A DNA stretch of 64,000 nt from Rhodovarius lipocyclicus (GTDB lineage Bacteria; Pseudomonadota; Alphaproteobacteria; Acetobacterales; Acetobacteraceae), in contig NZ_JAAABL010000012.1 of assembly GCF_009900765.1 (NCBI RefSeq), positions 19,546 to 83,545 on the forward strand, written 5' to 3'. The notes under the pieces were generated by a model. The model did no database searches. It saw only the letters and a program-made list of their open reading frames with translations, and was not told where the DNA came from. A program made the translations under genes and the position numbers. Shown piece by piece: positions 7,714-16,589 of this stretch. The first letter of the stretch is position 1. Every line of letters starts with the position of its first letter.

Positions 7714-10700
7714 GTGATCGAATTGGAACAGCGGGCGAAGTCTCTTTCCCAATTCGTATCCGAACCCGACCGCGCCCGAAAGAAGCTAGACGAACGTGTC
7801 GAATTCGGGTTGGAATTGGAACGAAGGAGGCCCGCCTTCGACGCCGCCGTCCAGAGCCAGGTCGTCGGAAGGTTTCCGGTGCCGCTCCAATCGTTATTCC
7901 AGGACCGCGAAGCCGAGACAAAGGCGCTATGCGACTTCTTTCGCGCTCCATCTGGCCGTATCGCGCTGGTTTCGGGGCGGGGCGGCATCGGCAAGTCGGC
8001 TATGGTATGCCGCGTGCTGGACGGTATGATTCGTGGCAATCTGCCAGATGACAACGGCTCCTTCTCGGTCAGCGCCGCTATCCTCTTGAGCTTCAAGACC
8101 GCCCGTCTGCCGACGGCGGATGGGCTTCGCAACGGATTGCTCGACATTGCGGCTGAAGCGGACCGGGCTCGCATCAGCAATCTCTTGGGCGCACGAGACT
8201 GGAGCGAAGCAAGGCTGCACGAAGTCTTCGAGACGTTTTCCGTCCATCGATACCCTAAGGGGATCATTATATTGATGGACAACATGGAAGACGGGATCGA
8301 GACATCGACACTGGGTTTCGTCGACCAGGACCTCAGTCGGTTTCTGTCTGTGCTTGCCCACATTGATGTCTCCGCGATTAAAGTCGTCATGACGTCGCGG
8401 TTGCGTCCGAGCTCACTGCAGCACCTCAACCCGGCAGTCTTCGCCGATCTCCCGTTCCATGAAGGCCTCCCCACCCCTTTTGCTGAGAATTTTTTGCGAG
8501 CGCTTGATCCTACCGGAGCCTTCGGACTGCGCGATGCAATGGACACGCAGCTGACCGCCCTGCGGGAGCATACCCGAGGCTTCCCGCGCGCCATTGAAGC
8601 CGTATGGATGCAGATCACAGCCGGGGCCTCTGTCGATGAGATATTGTCCCGCCAGCTCGCTGACGACCGCGTGGTCGAGGCGCTGGTGGGCGAGGCTCTC
8701 CGGCGCCTGCCTGACATCGACCAGCTCATTATCTGCACCCTGGCTGTATTCGGGAGGCCGGTCCCCCCGACAGCGATCGACTTCGTCCTTCGAGCGTGGT
8801 TCGATCATATCGATTCAGCCGCGGTATTGCCTCGCCTAGTCAACATGAGGTTTGTTCAGCGACAGCGTCAGTCCCATGCGTTGCATCCCGTGGATGCGGC
8901 GAACGCATTGCGCGTTCTGCAGTCGCGCGACTGGCCGACCGGCCGCCGGGCAAGCCATGACGCTTTTGGGGCGCCTGTCCCGCAACCGTTGACACTCAGG
9001 GCGATGAAGATACTTGCCGCAGACTACTTGCGATCGATTGGGCGTCCTCGCCGCGACTGGAAGACGATCAGCGACATCGACGAGTACGTCGCACAGTTCG
9101 GGATCAGGATCGACGTCGGCGACGATTTCTCCGCGGCGCGCATCCTCGACGAGATCAAGGATTTCGCGCAGCGGCAAGGTTCATTCAGGCTCATTCTCGA
9201 GCTGGCGGACCAACTGGAGACGATTGCCAAGGGCAGCTTTGCAAAACAAGTTGCACTGAGAGGCGCTGCTGCCTCCCTGTGGCGCGTCGGGAGAGTCAAA
9301 GAGGCGGCATCGCGGCAGAAGCAGCTCATCGCGCTACTGGAGAATGAACTCGGCGACGTGTCGTTTGAGTTGGCTAACTTAGCAATCTACGAGTTTGGTG
9401 ACGGGCGGTACCGCGACGCTCTCCAGATTTTTCAACGGTTGAACGACAGGCATTCCATCGACGCCATCCCCAATAAGAATGCAGAGATTCTCCATCATTG
9501 GATGTCGGATTGCCATTCGCAGCTGGGCTACCTCGACAAGGCTTTGGAGCTGCAGAGGCGGGCCTTACAAATCGCGGAGAGTCACCGCGATTCCGACAGT
9601 ATCGAAGCGCAGACCCATAACCTCGCCTCAATCTATGATCAGCTCCGCAAGACAAGTTTGGCGAAGCAGCTTGGCCTGAATGCGCTGAAGATGGCGGAAG
9701 CAACCGGCAACCCGCTTTGGAAGGCAAATCACCTGAGCCTTCTAAACAGGATCTGTTACAGGCTTGGCGACGAAAGTTCGGCTAAGCGCTACAACGATGC
9801 TGAGGCGGTTATCCGACACGAGATCGGGGATCTCGACGGTTTAGCTTATGCAACCCTTAGGGAGGGAGAAAGGCAGTTTCTTCGCGGCGACAGCGCAGGA
9901 GCGACGGCCAGTGCGATGCGGGCGCTCGCGCAAGAGGCGAGCGACGCGAGGATCATGCGCCGAGCTAAGGCGATCCTTACCCGCGCGGCGCTCGACCAGG
10001 AAAAGTGGTTTGAGGCCGAGCAACACCTCGCCGAAATCCTTGAAGTGACGACCGACGCGGCGACTTACGACTACCATGCGATGCTCGGCTGCTGCCGGCT
10101 GGGACTGGAGCAGGACGAACAGGCGCGCGCGGCATTTGAGAAGGCGGCCGCGGAGGCACACGAATGGATCGCGCGCTGCGGCGCTAATCAAGACGCTCAT
10201 TCGAAGCTGGGTTGGGCACTGGCCGGCCTTTACGCCCTCGGCCTTCAGACACAAACCGATGCAATCTCGTCTTTTGGCCGCGCACGTGAGCTGAGCAGCG
10301 AGCCCGAAGACGTCGCGTTGAGGCTGCGCGATATCGATTTGCTCGCACGCTGCAAGCCTGCGGCCTTGTTTGGCCCCATACTGGAAGCCGTTGACGGGAA
10401 GAGCCGTCGTCCCCCCAACGACGCTGGAGGTGCTGTGATGCCAACTGAGGCTGATGGGCTCGGCGGGCAGTCCGCAAGATCTCACAAAGACCGCGAGGAA
10501 CTCGTGGCATTGCTCGCCAGGCGCGCCAGGCATGCCCCTCGCGGTGAATTCCTGAACAACTTGCTCCTGGCAGCTCGACTTTCGGACAGATGGCTGTCCG
10601 AGCTGCAGGGCTTGATCAGGGGCAATCCCGAAAATGACTCCCGCGCACTCGTGAGAGCGCTACTCGACTTCGGCGACAATCCTGCGGACGGCAACGGCGC

Positions 10701-11595
10701 CTTAGCGAGTTTACTGTTGCCGCTGCTGCCCGCGCTGGGAGCGACGCACGCGGCAACCGTCGGATCGATTCTCCTATCCTATGATTTGGTAAGATCGCCG
10801 GACGCGCGTGAGGAACTTGTCGGACGCTTCCAGTTTCCATGCCGCCTCGACTCGTCGTTCGCGCGAAACACCAATAATGATCCTGGTTTCGCGACGGCGC
10901 CGCCGGGCGACGAGATCATCCTCCAAGGATGGCTGGCCCGCGATCCGGAATATCTCGATGTGGGCCTACTTCGAAAAGCCGTTGAGCGGGCGCGGTCGGT
11001 CTGCAGAATTGAATTGCCCGCGCTTCGATCGAGTGGAACCGGTGTTCTGGTTGGTGACGATCTCATCCTAACCAACTACCACGTTCTCGCACCCGGTGGG
11101 TCGTCCCCGGACGCAAATGCCGCGGGCGCGATAGTGCGCTTCGGAGTCTTTTCCGATGCAGACGCGCAGCCAGGAGAAGGACAGGTCCTGCGTCTGCATG
11201 CGAACGCAGTCGTAGCCAGAAGTTCGACTGATAAGCTTGATTTCGTGCTGCTGCGGACTACCAAGCCGGCCGTAGAGCTAGTCGACATCATGCGTCTCGA
11301 CATAGGCGGCGACGAGCCCCAGTTCCGCGGGGACCTGCATATCCTTCAGCATCCGCAAGGCGGGACTATGAAGCTGGCGCTTAGCGTGAACAGCGTCGTA
11401 TCGATCAATCAGGCCAATAGCCGCGTCCAATACGCGACGCGGACATCGGGCGGGTCTAGCGGGTCTCCGTGCTTCAATGCCGACTGGCAGCTGGTTGCTC
11501 TGCACCACGCTGAGATCGCACGCCCTTTCGGAGCAGTGCGCGAAGGGGTCCTGATGACCGCGATCCGCGACGAGATCAGAACGCAACTCGGCTGA
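7714..11595 (+). CDS. Giant STAND NTPase with TPR-like repeats and C-terminal trypsin-like protease
   Basis: About 1,293 residues if read from the GTG at 7714. Walker A 'GRGGIGKS' lies at 7975-7998, Walker B 'GIIILMD' at 8260-8280 and a sensor-like 'VVMTSRL' follows: a STAND-type P-loop NTPase. From about 9170 to 10370 come TPR-like helical pairs. A helical region at about 10,480-10,750 ('REELVALLARRAR') resembles effector-associated adaptor domains. The end is a trypsin-like domain ('GTGVLVGDDLILTNYHVL') with His at 11080-11082, Asp at 11239-11241 and Ser at 11458-11460 in 'GSSGSP'. STAND proteins of this layout act in antiviral or self-killing systems: repeats sense, the NTPase oligomerises, effectors fire. 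No ATG exists in frame before Walker A; only TTG/GTG codons without a good ribosome-binding site do. Expression as a fusion with the upstream TIR frame is likely. Confidence 0.85.
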   Translation: MIELEQRAKSLSQFVSEPDRARKKLDERVEFGLELERRRPAFDAAVQSQVVGRFPVPLQSLFQDREAETKALCDFFRAPSGRIALVSGRGGIGKSAMVCRVLDGMIRGNLPDDNGSFSVSAAILLSFKTARLPTADGLRNGLLDIAAEADRARISNLLGARDWSEARLHEVFETFSVHRYPKGIIILMDNMEDGIETSTLGFVDQDLSRFLSVLAHIDVSAIKVVMTSRLRPSSLQHLNPAVFADLPFHEGLPTPFAENFLRALDPTGAFGLRDAMDTQLTALREHTRGFPRAIEAVWMQITAGASVDEILSRQLADDRVVEALVGEALRRLPDIDQLIICTLAVFGRPVPPTAIDFVLRAWFDHIDSAAVLPRLVNMRFVQRQRQSHALHPVDAANALRVLQSRDWPTGRRASHDAFGAPVPQPLTLRAMKILAADYLRSIGRPRRDWKTISDIDEYVAQFGIRIDVGDDFSAARILDEIKDFAQRQGSFRLILELADQLETIAKGSFAKQVALRGAAASLWRVGRVKEAASRQKQLIALLENELGDVSFELANLAIYEFGDGRYRDALQIFQRLNDRHSIDAIPNKNAEILHHWMSDCHSQLGYLDKALELQRRALQIAESHRDSDSIEAQTHNLASIYDQLRKTSLAKQLGLNALKMAEATGNPLWKANHLSLLNRICYRLGDESSAKRYNDAEAVIRHEIGDLDGLAYATLREGERQFLRGDSAGATASAMRALAQEASDARIMRRAKAILTRAALDQEKWFEAEQHLAEILEVTTDAATYDYHAMLGCCRLGLEQDEQARAAFEKAAAEAHEWIARCGANQDAHSKLGWALAGLYALGLQTQTDAISSFGRARELSSEPEDVALRLRDIDLLARCKPAALFGPILEAVDGKSRRPPNDAGGAVMPTEADGLGGQSARSHKDREELVALLARRARHAPRGEFLNNLLLAARLSDRWLSELQGLIRGNPENDSRALVRALLDFGDNPADGNGALASLLLPLLPALGATHAATVGSILLSYDLVRSPDAREELVGRFQFPCRLDSSFARNTNNDPGFATAPPGDEIILQGWLARDPEYLDVGLLRKAVERARSVCRIELPALRSSGTGVLVGDDLILTNYHVLAPGGSSPDANAAGAIVRFGVFSDADAQPGEGQVLRLHANAVVARSSTDKLDFVLLRTTKPAVELVDIMRLDIGGDEPQFRGDLHILQHPQGGTMKLALSVNSVVSINQANSRVQYATRTSGGSSGSPCFNADWQLVALHHAEIARPFGAVREGVLMTAIRDEIRTQLG

Positions 11596-11665
11596 CCATG
11601 CCAGACGGAACAGCGTCGGTGAGCGCGTTGAGCGATGGGCAACAACGTTGACCCTGCAGAGCCAT

Positions 11666-11699
11666 CGACGGTTCGAATCCGGGTGCACTCCCTCCGCCA
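11666..11699 (+). other. tRNA 3'-end-like sequence, possible attachment site
   Basis: GGTTCGAATCC (11670-11680) has the T-loop sequence of a tRNA, and CTCCGCCA ends at 11699 as in a tRNA-Ser 3' end. The T-stem pairs poorly, about five extra bases separate it from the acceptor part, and no D or anticodon arm could be folded upstream. It is therefore not a functional tRNA. Integrating elements often duplicate the 3' end of a tRNA, so this may be an att remnant. Confidence 0.3.
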
Positions 11700-11772
11700 G
11701 TTCCCATACGAGCAGTGCTCTCTGCCCCACCGACCGCCGCGCTGAGTGGCAGGTTTCCTGGGGTTTTCGGGG

Positions 11773-11857
11773 CAGACCTGTTGACTGGCCGGACGCGGAG
11801 ACGGGCGAAAATCGCTCTCCGGAGGCCAATTCTCTCCGGACCTGCTGACTTGGCCGG
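11773..11857 (+). repeat. Imperfect direct repeat of 20-21 bp
   Basis: CAGACCTGTTGACTGGCCGG at 11773-11792 recurs with few changes at 11837-11857 (CGGACCTGCTGACTTGGCCGG), 64 bases apart. It lies in the non-coding stretch beside the recombinase and IS remnants. It could be accessory integration sites or a chance duplicate. Confidence 0.35.
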
Positions 11858-12032
11858 TTTAGTACGGAACGCAGAAACCCAGGTAAAAGGCCGGTTTCAG
11901 CGCGGTCAGGGCTTGCTCTGGTTCGAACCCCACTTGCCCGAAATCCGTACTTCGAGAGCGAACACTTTGGTACGGCAGTGTTTGGCCCCGATGGCGCTGG
12001 CTGGCCTGCTGCCGGTTCGATGTACACCGAGT

Positions 12033-12128
12033 TTAGCCTGAGCTGGCCAAGCGCTCGAACTCCATAGGGCTGAGATACCCGATGGTCGAGTGCCGTCGCC
12101 TGGGGTTGTAGAAGCGCTCGACTTGCGC
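12033..12128 (-). pseudogene. 3' remnant of an IS3-family transposase (OrfB)
   Basis: The last 31 codons of a minus-strand frame read 'QVERFYNPRRRHSTIGYLSP' and then 'MEFERLA', the typical C-terminus of IS3-family OrfB transposases. Everything upstream belongs to other genes, so only the end of the insertion sequence survives. It is fused directly to the recombinase fragment at the shared codons around 12119-12128. Confidence 0.75.
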
Positions 12129-12199
12129 GTGTAGACGGCGGCGCGGATTTTCCTGACCGTGGCCGGCATCGCGGCTTCGGCGGCTGGCTTGCGCTTCAT
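12119..12199 (-). pseudogene. 5' remnant of a serine recombinase gene
   Basis: Starting at an ATG at 12199 with GGAGGGG upstream, 27 codons read 'MKRKPAAEAAMPATVRKIRA' and then 'AVYTRKS'. This is the N-terminus of large serine recombinases (the 'R-x-A-x-Y-x-R-x-S' start that carries the nucleophilic Ser). The frame then runs into the IS3 fragment, so the catalytic domain is cut off after the nucleophile region. It suggests that the island once carried its own integrase. Confidence 0.6.
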
Positions 12200-12206
12200 G
12201 CCGTGC

Positions 12207-12542
12207 CCCTCCGGCATCCGCGTGGCCGGTGGCGATGGCTTCCAGCAGGGCCTCGGTGGAGGCGCCGAAATTGATCAGCTCCACATCCAGGTTGTAGCGG
12301 GCGAAAATCCCCTCCCGGTCCGCCACCGCGATGGGCGAGGTGCAGAGCGAGGTGGCGTTCCAGGTCAGCTTCAGCTTAACGCGCTCCCGCAGGGGGGCGG
12401 CGCGGTTCGCGAGCGGGGTGGTGGCGTGGGCGGCATGGCCCGCATGGGCATGCTGGGCGCGCGCCCCGGCGAAGGGGGCGGCGGCCAGCGCGGCGGAGGC
12501 GGCGAGCAGGCCGCGGCGGTGGGGATGCGGGATTGCGGTCAT
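12207..12542 (-). pseudogene. 5' remnant of an NMT1/SsuA-type ABC substrate-binding protein
   Basis: About 112 residues: a twin-arginine-like leader ('HRRGLLAASAALAAAPFAG'), a His-rich linker, then 'KLTWNATSLCTSPIAVADRE', 'YNLDVELINFGASTEALLEA' and 'IATGHADAGG'. This is the first third of a nitrate/sulfonate/taurine-type periplasmic binding protein, which normally has 310-340 residues. Homology ends at about 12207, where the recombinase fragment begins. The ATG at 12542 follows AGGAGAAG, so the truncated leader peptide may still be translated. Confidence 0.65.
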
Positions 12543-13088
12543 GGGGCTTCTCCTGGCCGGCGCGCGCGCCGGCGGTGCTGAGGGTGTGATGCGGGCATGC
12601 GGCCTCGCCGCCGGGCGGGCCTATCTGCGCGTGCCAAGTGAGGGGAGCTTCAACAGCCCCGAGTGATGGCCCCGGCGGCACGCGACGCGGCAAGAATGGT
12701 CATGCTGGGTCTCACGCTTCGATAGCACGAATAATTTCACGTAAATTCATGAGAGTCAATTCTATTATACGTTCAATAAAAGTATTTATAATACGTTGAT
12801 ATGGCCCGCTCTATGGGCCGCCCTTCCCCGCCAACATCCTCGCTCCCGGGCCATAGCCAGCGGCAAGGCCCGGAAATCCTTCTATTCACAAACATCAATC
12901 GCAGTTTTGCGCACCACCCAACCCACCGGATACAGCAGGGGTACTGCCCGATCGGGATGCGCGGCGGCGGCCCCGATGGCGCGAGGCTAGGCAGGCGGCC
13001 CTGCCTGCCCCCACCAGCCCCCGCAAAAAGCTTTTCCCCGGCGCCGTCAGGAGAATAGCCTCCCCGCATAACAAGGGAGACTTCACAG
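12543..13088. other. 546-bp intergenic region with an AT-rich core
   Basis: No gene is evident. Bases 12720-12800 are strikingly AT-rich for this window and hold several TATAAT-like hexamers on both strands (for example plus-strand TATAAT at 12787-12792). The remainder is GC-rich. It separates the damaged island end from the ABC operon starting at 13089 and probably contains promoters for both directions. Confidence 0.5.
12731..12759 (-). promoter_or_regulatory. Candidate sigma-70 promoter facing the truncated SBP gene
   Basis: On the minus strand TTGACT (12759-12754) is separated by exactly 17 bases from AATTAT (12736-12731), inside the AT-rich core about 190 bases upstream of the ATG at 12542. 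Spacing is ideal and both boxes are near consensus. Confidence 0.4.
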
Positions 13089-14678
13089 ATGGTCGTTTCG
13101 CGCCGTGGCCTGCTGGCCGCCGCCGGGTCCGCCCCCGTCCTGATGCGCGCCTCCGAGGCCCTGGCCCAAGGTATCGCCCCACGCCGGGGCGGCACCTTGC
13201 AGACCATCCTGACGCCGGAGCCGCCGGTGCTGCAGCTCGGCGTGAACAACCAGGGGCCCACGGGCATCGCGGGCTCCAAGATCTTCCAGGGCCTGCTCGA
13301 ATACTCGCCCACGCTGGAACCCCTGCCAGCGCTGGCCAAATCCTGGAACATCAGCCCGGACGGCAAGGAATACGTCTTCCATCTGCAGCAGAACGTGAAG
13401 TTCCACGACGGCCAGCCGATGACGGCCGACGACGTGGTCTTCTCCATCTCCAAATTCCACATGGAGGTGTCGCCCCGCGCGCGCGCCATCCTGGCGCTGA
13501 TCGAGACGATCGAGGCGCGCGACCCGCACACCGTGCGCATCGTGCTGAAGCAGGCCTTCCAGCCCTTCCTGCTGATCTTCCACTCGACGGCCACCTGCAT
13601 CGTGCCCAAGCACCTGTTCGACGGGCAGGACTATCGCACCGCACCCGCCGTGCAGCGGCCGATCGGCACCGGCGCCTTCAAATTCGCGGAATGGCAGCGC
13701 GGTAACTTCATCCGCCTGGAACGCTTCGAAGAATACTGGAAGCCCGGCCAGCCTTATCTGGACGCCATCATCTACCGCATCATCCCCGACAGCCAGAGCC
13801 GCCGCTTGGCGCTGGAAACCGGGCAGGTGCTGCTGACCCAATCCTCGGACATCGAGCCCTTCGACGTGCCGCAGCTGCGCCAGCGGCCCAATCTGAACGT
13901 GGAGACCAAGGGCTGGGAGTATCAGGGCCCGCTGTCCTGGATCGAGCTGAACCACCGGGTGAAGCCGCTGGACGACGCCCGGGTGCGACGTGCCATGTCC
14001 ATGGCCATCGACCGCAACTTCATCGTGAACCGGCTGTGGTTCGGCGTGGGCAAGCCCGCGACCAACCCGCTCGCCTCCACCACGCGCTTCTTCGACCCGG
14101 CGGTGAAGATCGCGGCCTTCAACGTGCAGGCGGCCAACGCCCTGCTGGACCAGGCGGGCTTCCCGCGCAACGCCCAGGGCGTGCGCTTCACGCTGAAGCA
14201 CATGGCCCTGCCCTATGGCGAGATCTGGACCCGGCTTTCCGAATACCTGCGCCAGGCCATGCGCAACATCGGCATCGCCTTCGAGCTGGAGAGCACCGAT
14301 GCCGGTTCCTGGGCGCGGCGGGTGGGCAACTGGGAATACGAGACGACGATCAACTTCGTCTATCAGTTCGGCGACCCGACGATGGGGGTGGAGCGCACCT
14401 ATGTCTCCTCCAACATCCAGCGCGTGACCTTCACCAACACGGGCGGCTATTCCAACCCGCGCGTGGACGCGCTGTTCCAGGAAGGGCGCACCGCCGCCGC
14501 CGTGGCCGACCGCCAGCGCGCCTTCACCGAGGTGCAGAAGGTCCTGGTCGAGGAGGTGCCGCAGATCTGGCTGACGGAGCTGTCCTTCCCCACCATCCAC
14601 GACAAGAAGCTGCACAACGTCATCACGTCGGGCGTCGGCGTGCACGCGCCTTTCGACGACGTGTTCATCGCCGGCTGA
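13089..14678 (+). CDS. ABC transporter substrate-binding protein, family 5 (dipeptide/oligopeptide type)
   Basis: Encodes 529 residues with a twin-arginine-like leader ('VSRRGLLAAAGSAPVLM', cleavage after 'SEALA'). The mature protein shows family-5 marks: 'LAKSWNISPDGKEYVFHLQQ' and 'NVKFHDGQPMTADDVVFS' near residues 80-120, and 'ARVRRAMSMAIDR' further on. It would capture peptides or similar ligands in the periplasm for the permeases encoded next. AGGGAG precedes the ATG. It heads an operon with two permeases and a double ATPase. The ligand cannot be told from sequence; glutathione, dipeptides, nickel chelates and opines all occur in this family. Confidence 0.9.
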   Translation: MVVSRRGLLAAAGSAPVLMRASEALAQGIAPRRGGTLQTILTPEPPVLQLGVNNQGPTGIAGSKIFQGLLEYSPTLEPLPALAKSWNISPDGKEYVFHLQQNVKFHDGQPMTADDVVFSISKFHMEVSPRARAILALIETIEARDPHTVRIVLKQAFQPFLLIFHSTATCIVPKHLFDGQDYRTAPAVQRPIGTGAFKFAEWQRGNFIRLERFEEYWKPGQPYLDAIIYRIIPDSQSRRLALETGQVLLTQSSDIEPFDVPQLRQRPNLNVETKGWEYQGPLSWIELNHRVKPLDDARVRRAMSMAIDRNFIVNRLWFGVGKPATNPLASTTRFFDPAVKIAAFNVQAANALLDQAGFPRNAQGVRFTLKHMALPYGEIWTRLSEYLRQAMRNIGIAFELESTDAGSWARRVGNWEYETTINFVYQFGDPTMGVERTYVSSNIQRVTFTNTGGYSNPRVDALFQEGRTAAAVADRQRAFTEVQKVLVEEVPQIWLTELSFPTIHDKKLHNVITSGVGVHAPFDDVFIAG

Positions 14679-14693
14679 GGGGCCGGCCGAGGC

Positions 14694-15680
14694 ATGGAAC
14701 TCTCGCGGCTGCCGGGCTTCCTGTTCCGGCGCGGGGTGAAGGCGGCGCTCGTGATCCTCGCGATCGTCGTCTGCAACTTCTTCCTGATCCACGCGGCACC
14801 CGGGGACCCCGCGAGCGTCATCGCGGGGCAGTCGGGGGCGGCGGATGAACGCTTCCTGGCACAGCTGCGCCAGCAATTCGGGCTGGACCAGCCGCTGTAC
14901 GTGCAGCTCTGGATCTATCTGAAGGGCGTGCTGACGCTCGACCTGGGCTTCAGCCACCGCCAGCAGCAGCCGGTCTGGACCCTGATCGCGGAGCGCCTGC
15001 CGGCGACCCTGCTGCTGACGGGGGCGGCCTTCGCCTTCGCCCTGGCGGCGGGCATCACGCTGGGCACCATGGCGGCACGGCGCGTCGGCACCTGGGCCGA
15101 TTCCCTGATCACCACCCTGGCGCTGACCTTCTACGCCACGCCGCTGTTCTGGGTGGGGCTGATGCTGGTGCTGCTCTTCTCGGTCTGGCTGGAATGGCTG
15201 CCGAGCTTCGGGATGATGAGCGTGGGGGTGGAGATGCATGGCATCGCGGTGGTGCTGGATGTGGCCAGCCACCTGATCCTGCCGGCGCTGACGCTGGGGC
15301 TGTTCTACCTGGCGGTCTATGCCCGGTTGACGCGCGCCACGATGCTGGAGGTGGCGGACCAGGATTTCGTGAAGACCGCCCGCGCCAAGGGCGTGCCGGA
15401 GGGCCAGGTGGTGCGCCGGCATGTGCTGCGCAACGCGCTGCTGCCGGTCATCACCTTCGCCGGCATCCAGGCAGGACAGCTGATCGGCGGCTCCATCCTG
15501 GTCGAGACGGTGTTCGCCTGGCCCGGCATCGGGCGGCTGGCCTTCGACGCGCTGCTGGCGCGTGACTACGCAGTGCTGCTGGGCGTTTTCTTCTGCACCT
15601 CCGTCATGGTGGTGCTGCTCAACCTGGCGACGGACCTGCTCTACGCCGTGGTCGATCCGCGGGTGGAGGTCGAGGGATGA
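14694..15680 (+). CDS. ABC transporter permease, DppB type
   Basis: Encodes 328 residues with about six membrane helices, the first at residues 16-36 ('AALVILAIVVCNFFLIH'). The 'HAAPGDPASVIAG' loop after helix 1 and the EAA-type cytoplasmic loop ('DFVKTARAKGVPEGQVV...RNALLPVITF') are typical of the first permease of peptide/nickel importers; the loop contacts the ATPase. It starts 15 bases after the binding-protein gene and is co-transcribed with it. It forms the inner-membrane channel together with the next permease. Confidence 0.9.
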   Translation: MELSRLPGFLFRRGVKAALVILAIVVCNFFLIHAAPGDPASVIAGQSGAADERFLAQLRQQFGLDQPLYVQLWIYLKGVLTLDLGFSHRQQQPVWTLIAERLPATLLLTGAAFAFALAAGITLGTMAARRVGTWADSLITTLALTFYATPLFWVGLMLVLLFSVWLEWLPSFGMMSVGVEMHGIAVVLDVASHLILPALTLGLFYLAVYARLTRATMLEVADQDFVKTARAKGVPEGQVVRRHVLRNALLPVITFAGIQAGQLIGGSILVETVFAWPGIGRLAFDALLARDYAVLLGVFFCTSVMVVLLNLATDLLYAVVDPRVEVEG

Positions 15681-15743
15681 CCCCCCGCGATCGCGGATCA
15701 CCGCAGCACAGCGAGGAGCGGAGCGTGAATCGCAGGAGGCATC

Positions 15744-16589
15744 ATGGCTGATTTCTGGCGTCGCTTCCGCCGCAACCGCGGCGCGGTGGTGGGGCTCGTG
15801 ATCCTGCTGCTGGTCTGCGCCGTGGCGGCCTTCGCCTCGGTGATCTTCCCCGGCAGCCCGTGGGACATGGCCACCGCTCCCTTCACCCCCCCGGGCGAGG
15901 ACGGGATGCTGCTGGGCTCCGACAGCCTGGGGCGGGATGTGGCGGCCGGCATCGCCCATGGGGCGCGGATCTCGCTGATGGTGGGCGCGGTCTCCACCTT
16001 GGCCTCGCTGTGCATCGGGGTCTCGCTCGGCGCGCTCGCGGGTTATCTGGGCGGCTGGGTGGATGACGCGGTGATGCGCTTCACCGAGTTCTTCCAGACC
16101 ATCCCCTCCTTCGTCTTCGCCATCCTGCTGGTGGCGATCTTCACCCCCACCATCACCTCCGTGGTCTTCGCCATCGCGGTGGTGTCCTGGCCGCCGGTGG
16201 CGCGCATGGTGCGGGCGGAATTCCTCTCGCTGCGCTCGCGCGAATTCGTCCAGGCGGCCGAGGTGCTGGGCAAGTCGCGCCTGGCCATCGTGGTGACGGA
16301 CATATTGCCCAACGCGCTGTCGCCCATCGTGGTGCTGTCCTCGCTGATGGTGGCCTCCGCCATCCTGCTGGAAAGCGCCTTGTCCTTCCTCGGCCTCGGC
16401 GACCCGAACCTGATGACCTGGGGCTTCCTGATCGGCTCCGGGCGGTCGGTGATCCGGCTTGCCTGGTGGATGTCGGTCTTCCCGGGCCTTGCGATCTTCC
16501 TGACCGTGCTGGCCCTGAACCTGGTGGGAGAGGGGCTGTCGGACGCGCTGAACCCCCGCCTCGCCCGCAAACGCGGAGGCGCGGCATGA
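15744..16589 (+). CDS. ABC transporter permease, DppC type
   Basis: Encodes 281 residues with an AGGAGG ribosome-binding site. 'FRRNRGAVVGLVILLLV' is the first helix. 'LGSDSLGRDVAAGIAHGARI' is the conserved motif of second permeases in peptide importers, and 'REFVQAAEVLGKSRLAIVV...LPNALSPIVV' is the ATPase-contacting EAA loop. Its stop overlaps the ATG of the ATPase gene by four bases (ATGA), which implies translational coupling. Partner of the preceding DppB-type permease. Confidence 0.9.
   Translation: MADFWRRFRRNRGAVVGLVILLLVCAVAAFASVIFPGSPWDMATAPFTPPGEDGMLLGSDSLGRDVAAGIAHGARISLMVGAVSTLASLCIGVSLGALAGYLGGWVDDAVMRFTEFFQTIPSFVFAILLVAIFTPTITSVVFAIAVVSWPPVARMVRAEFLSLRSREFVQAAEVLGKSRLAIVVTDILPNALSPIVVLSSLMVASAILLESALSFLGLGDPNLMTWGFLIGSGRSVIRLAWWMSVFPGLAIFLTVLALNLVGEGLSDALNPRLARKRGGAA

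Larger units (their letters stand above)
11596..12032. other. Non-coding stretch at the island edge
   Basis: No convincing gene. It contains a tRNA-3'-end-like sequence (11666-11699) and an imperfect 20-21-bp direct repeat (11773-11792 and 11837-11857). The short ORFs on both strands have no family resemblance and atypical composition. It probably represents an old integration junction next to the recombinase and transposase remnants. Confidence 0.5.

Noticed and set aside
11641..11700. A complete tRNA gene
   Set aside because: Only a T-loop and CCA-like end are present; no D or anticodon arm, and the T-stem pairs poorly.
13083..15959. A 958-codon open frame on the minus strand
   Set aside because: It lies antisense to a clear binding-protein and permease pair, has His/Gln/Arg-rich low-information composition and matches nothing; a GC-rich shadow frame.
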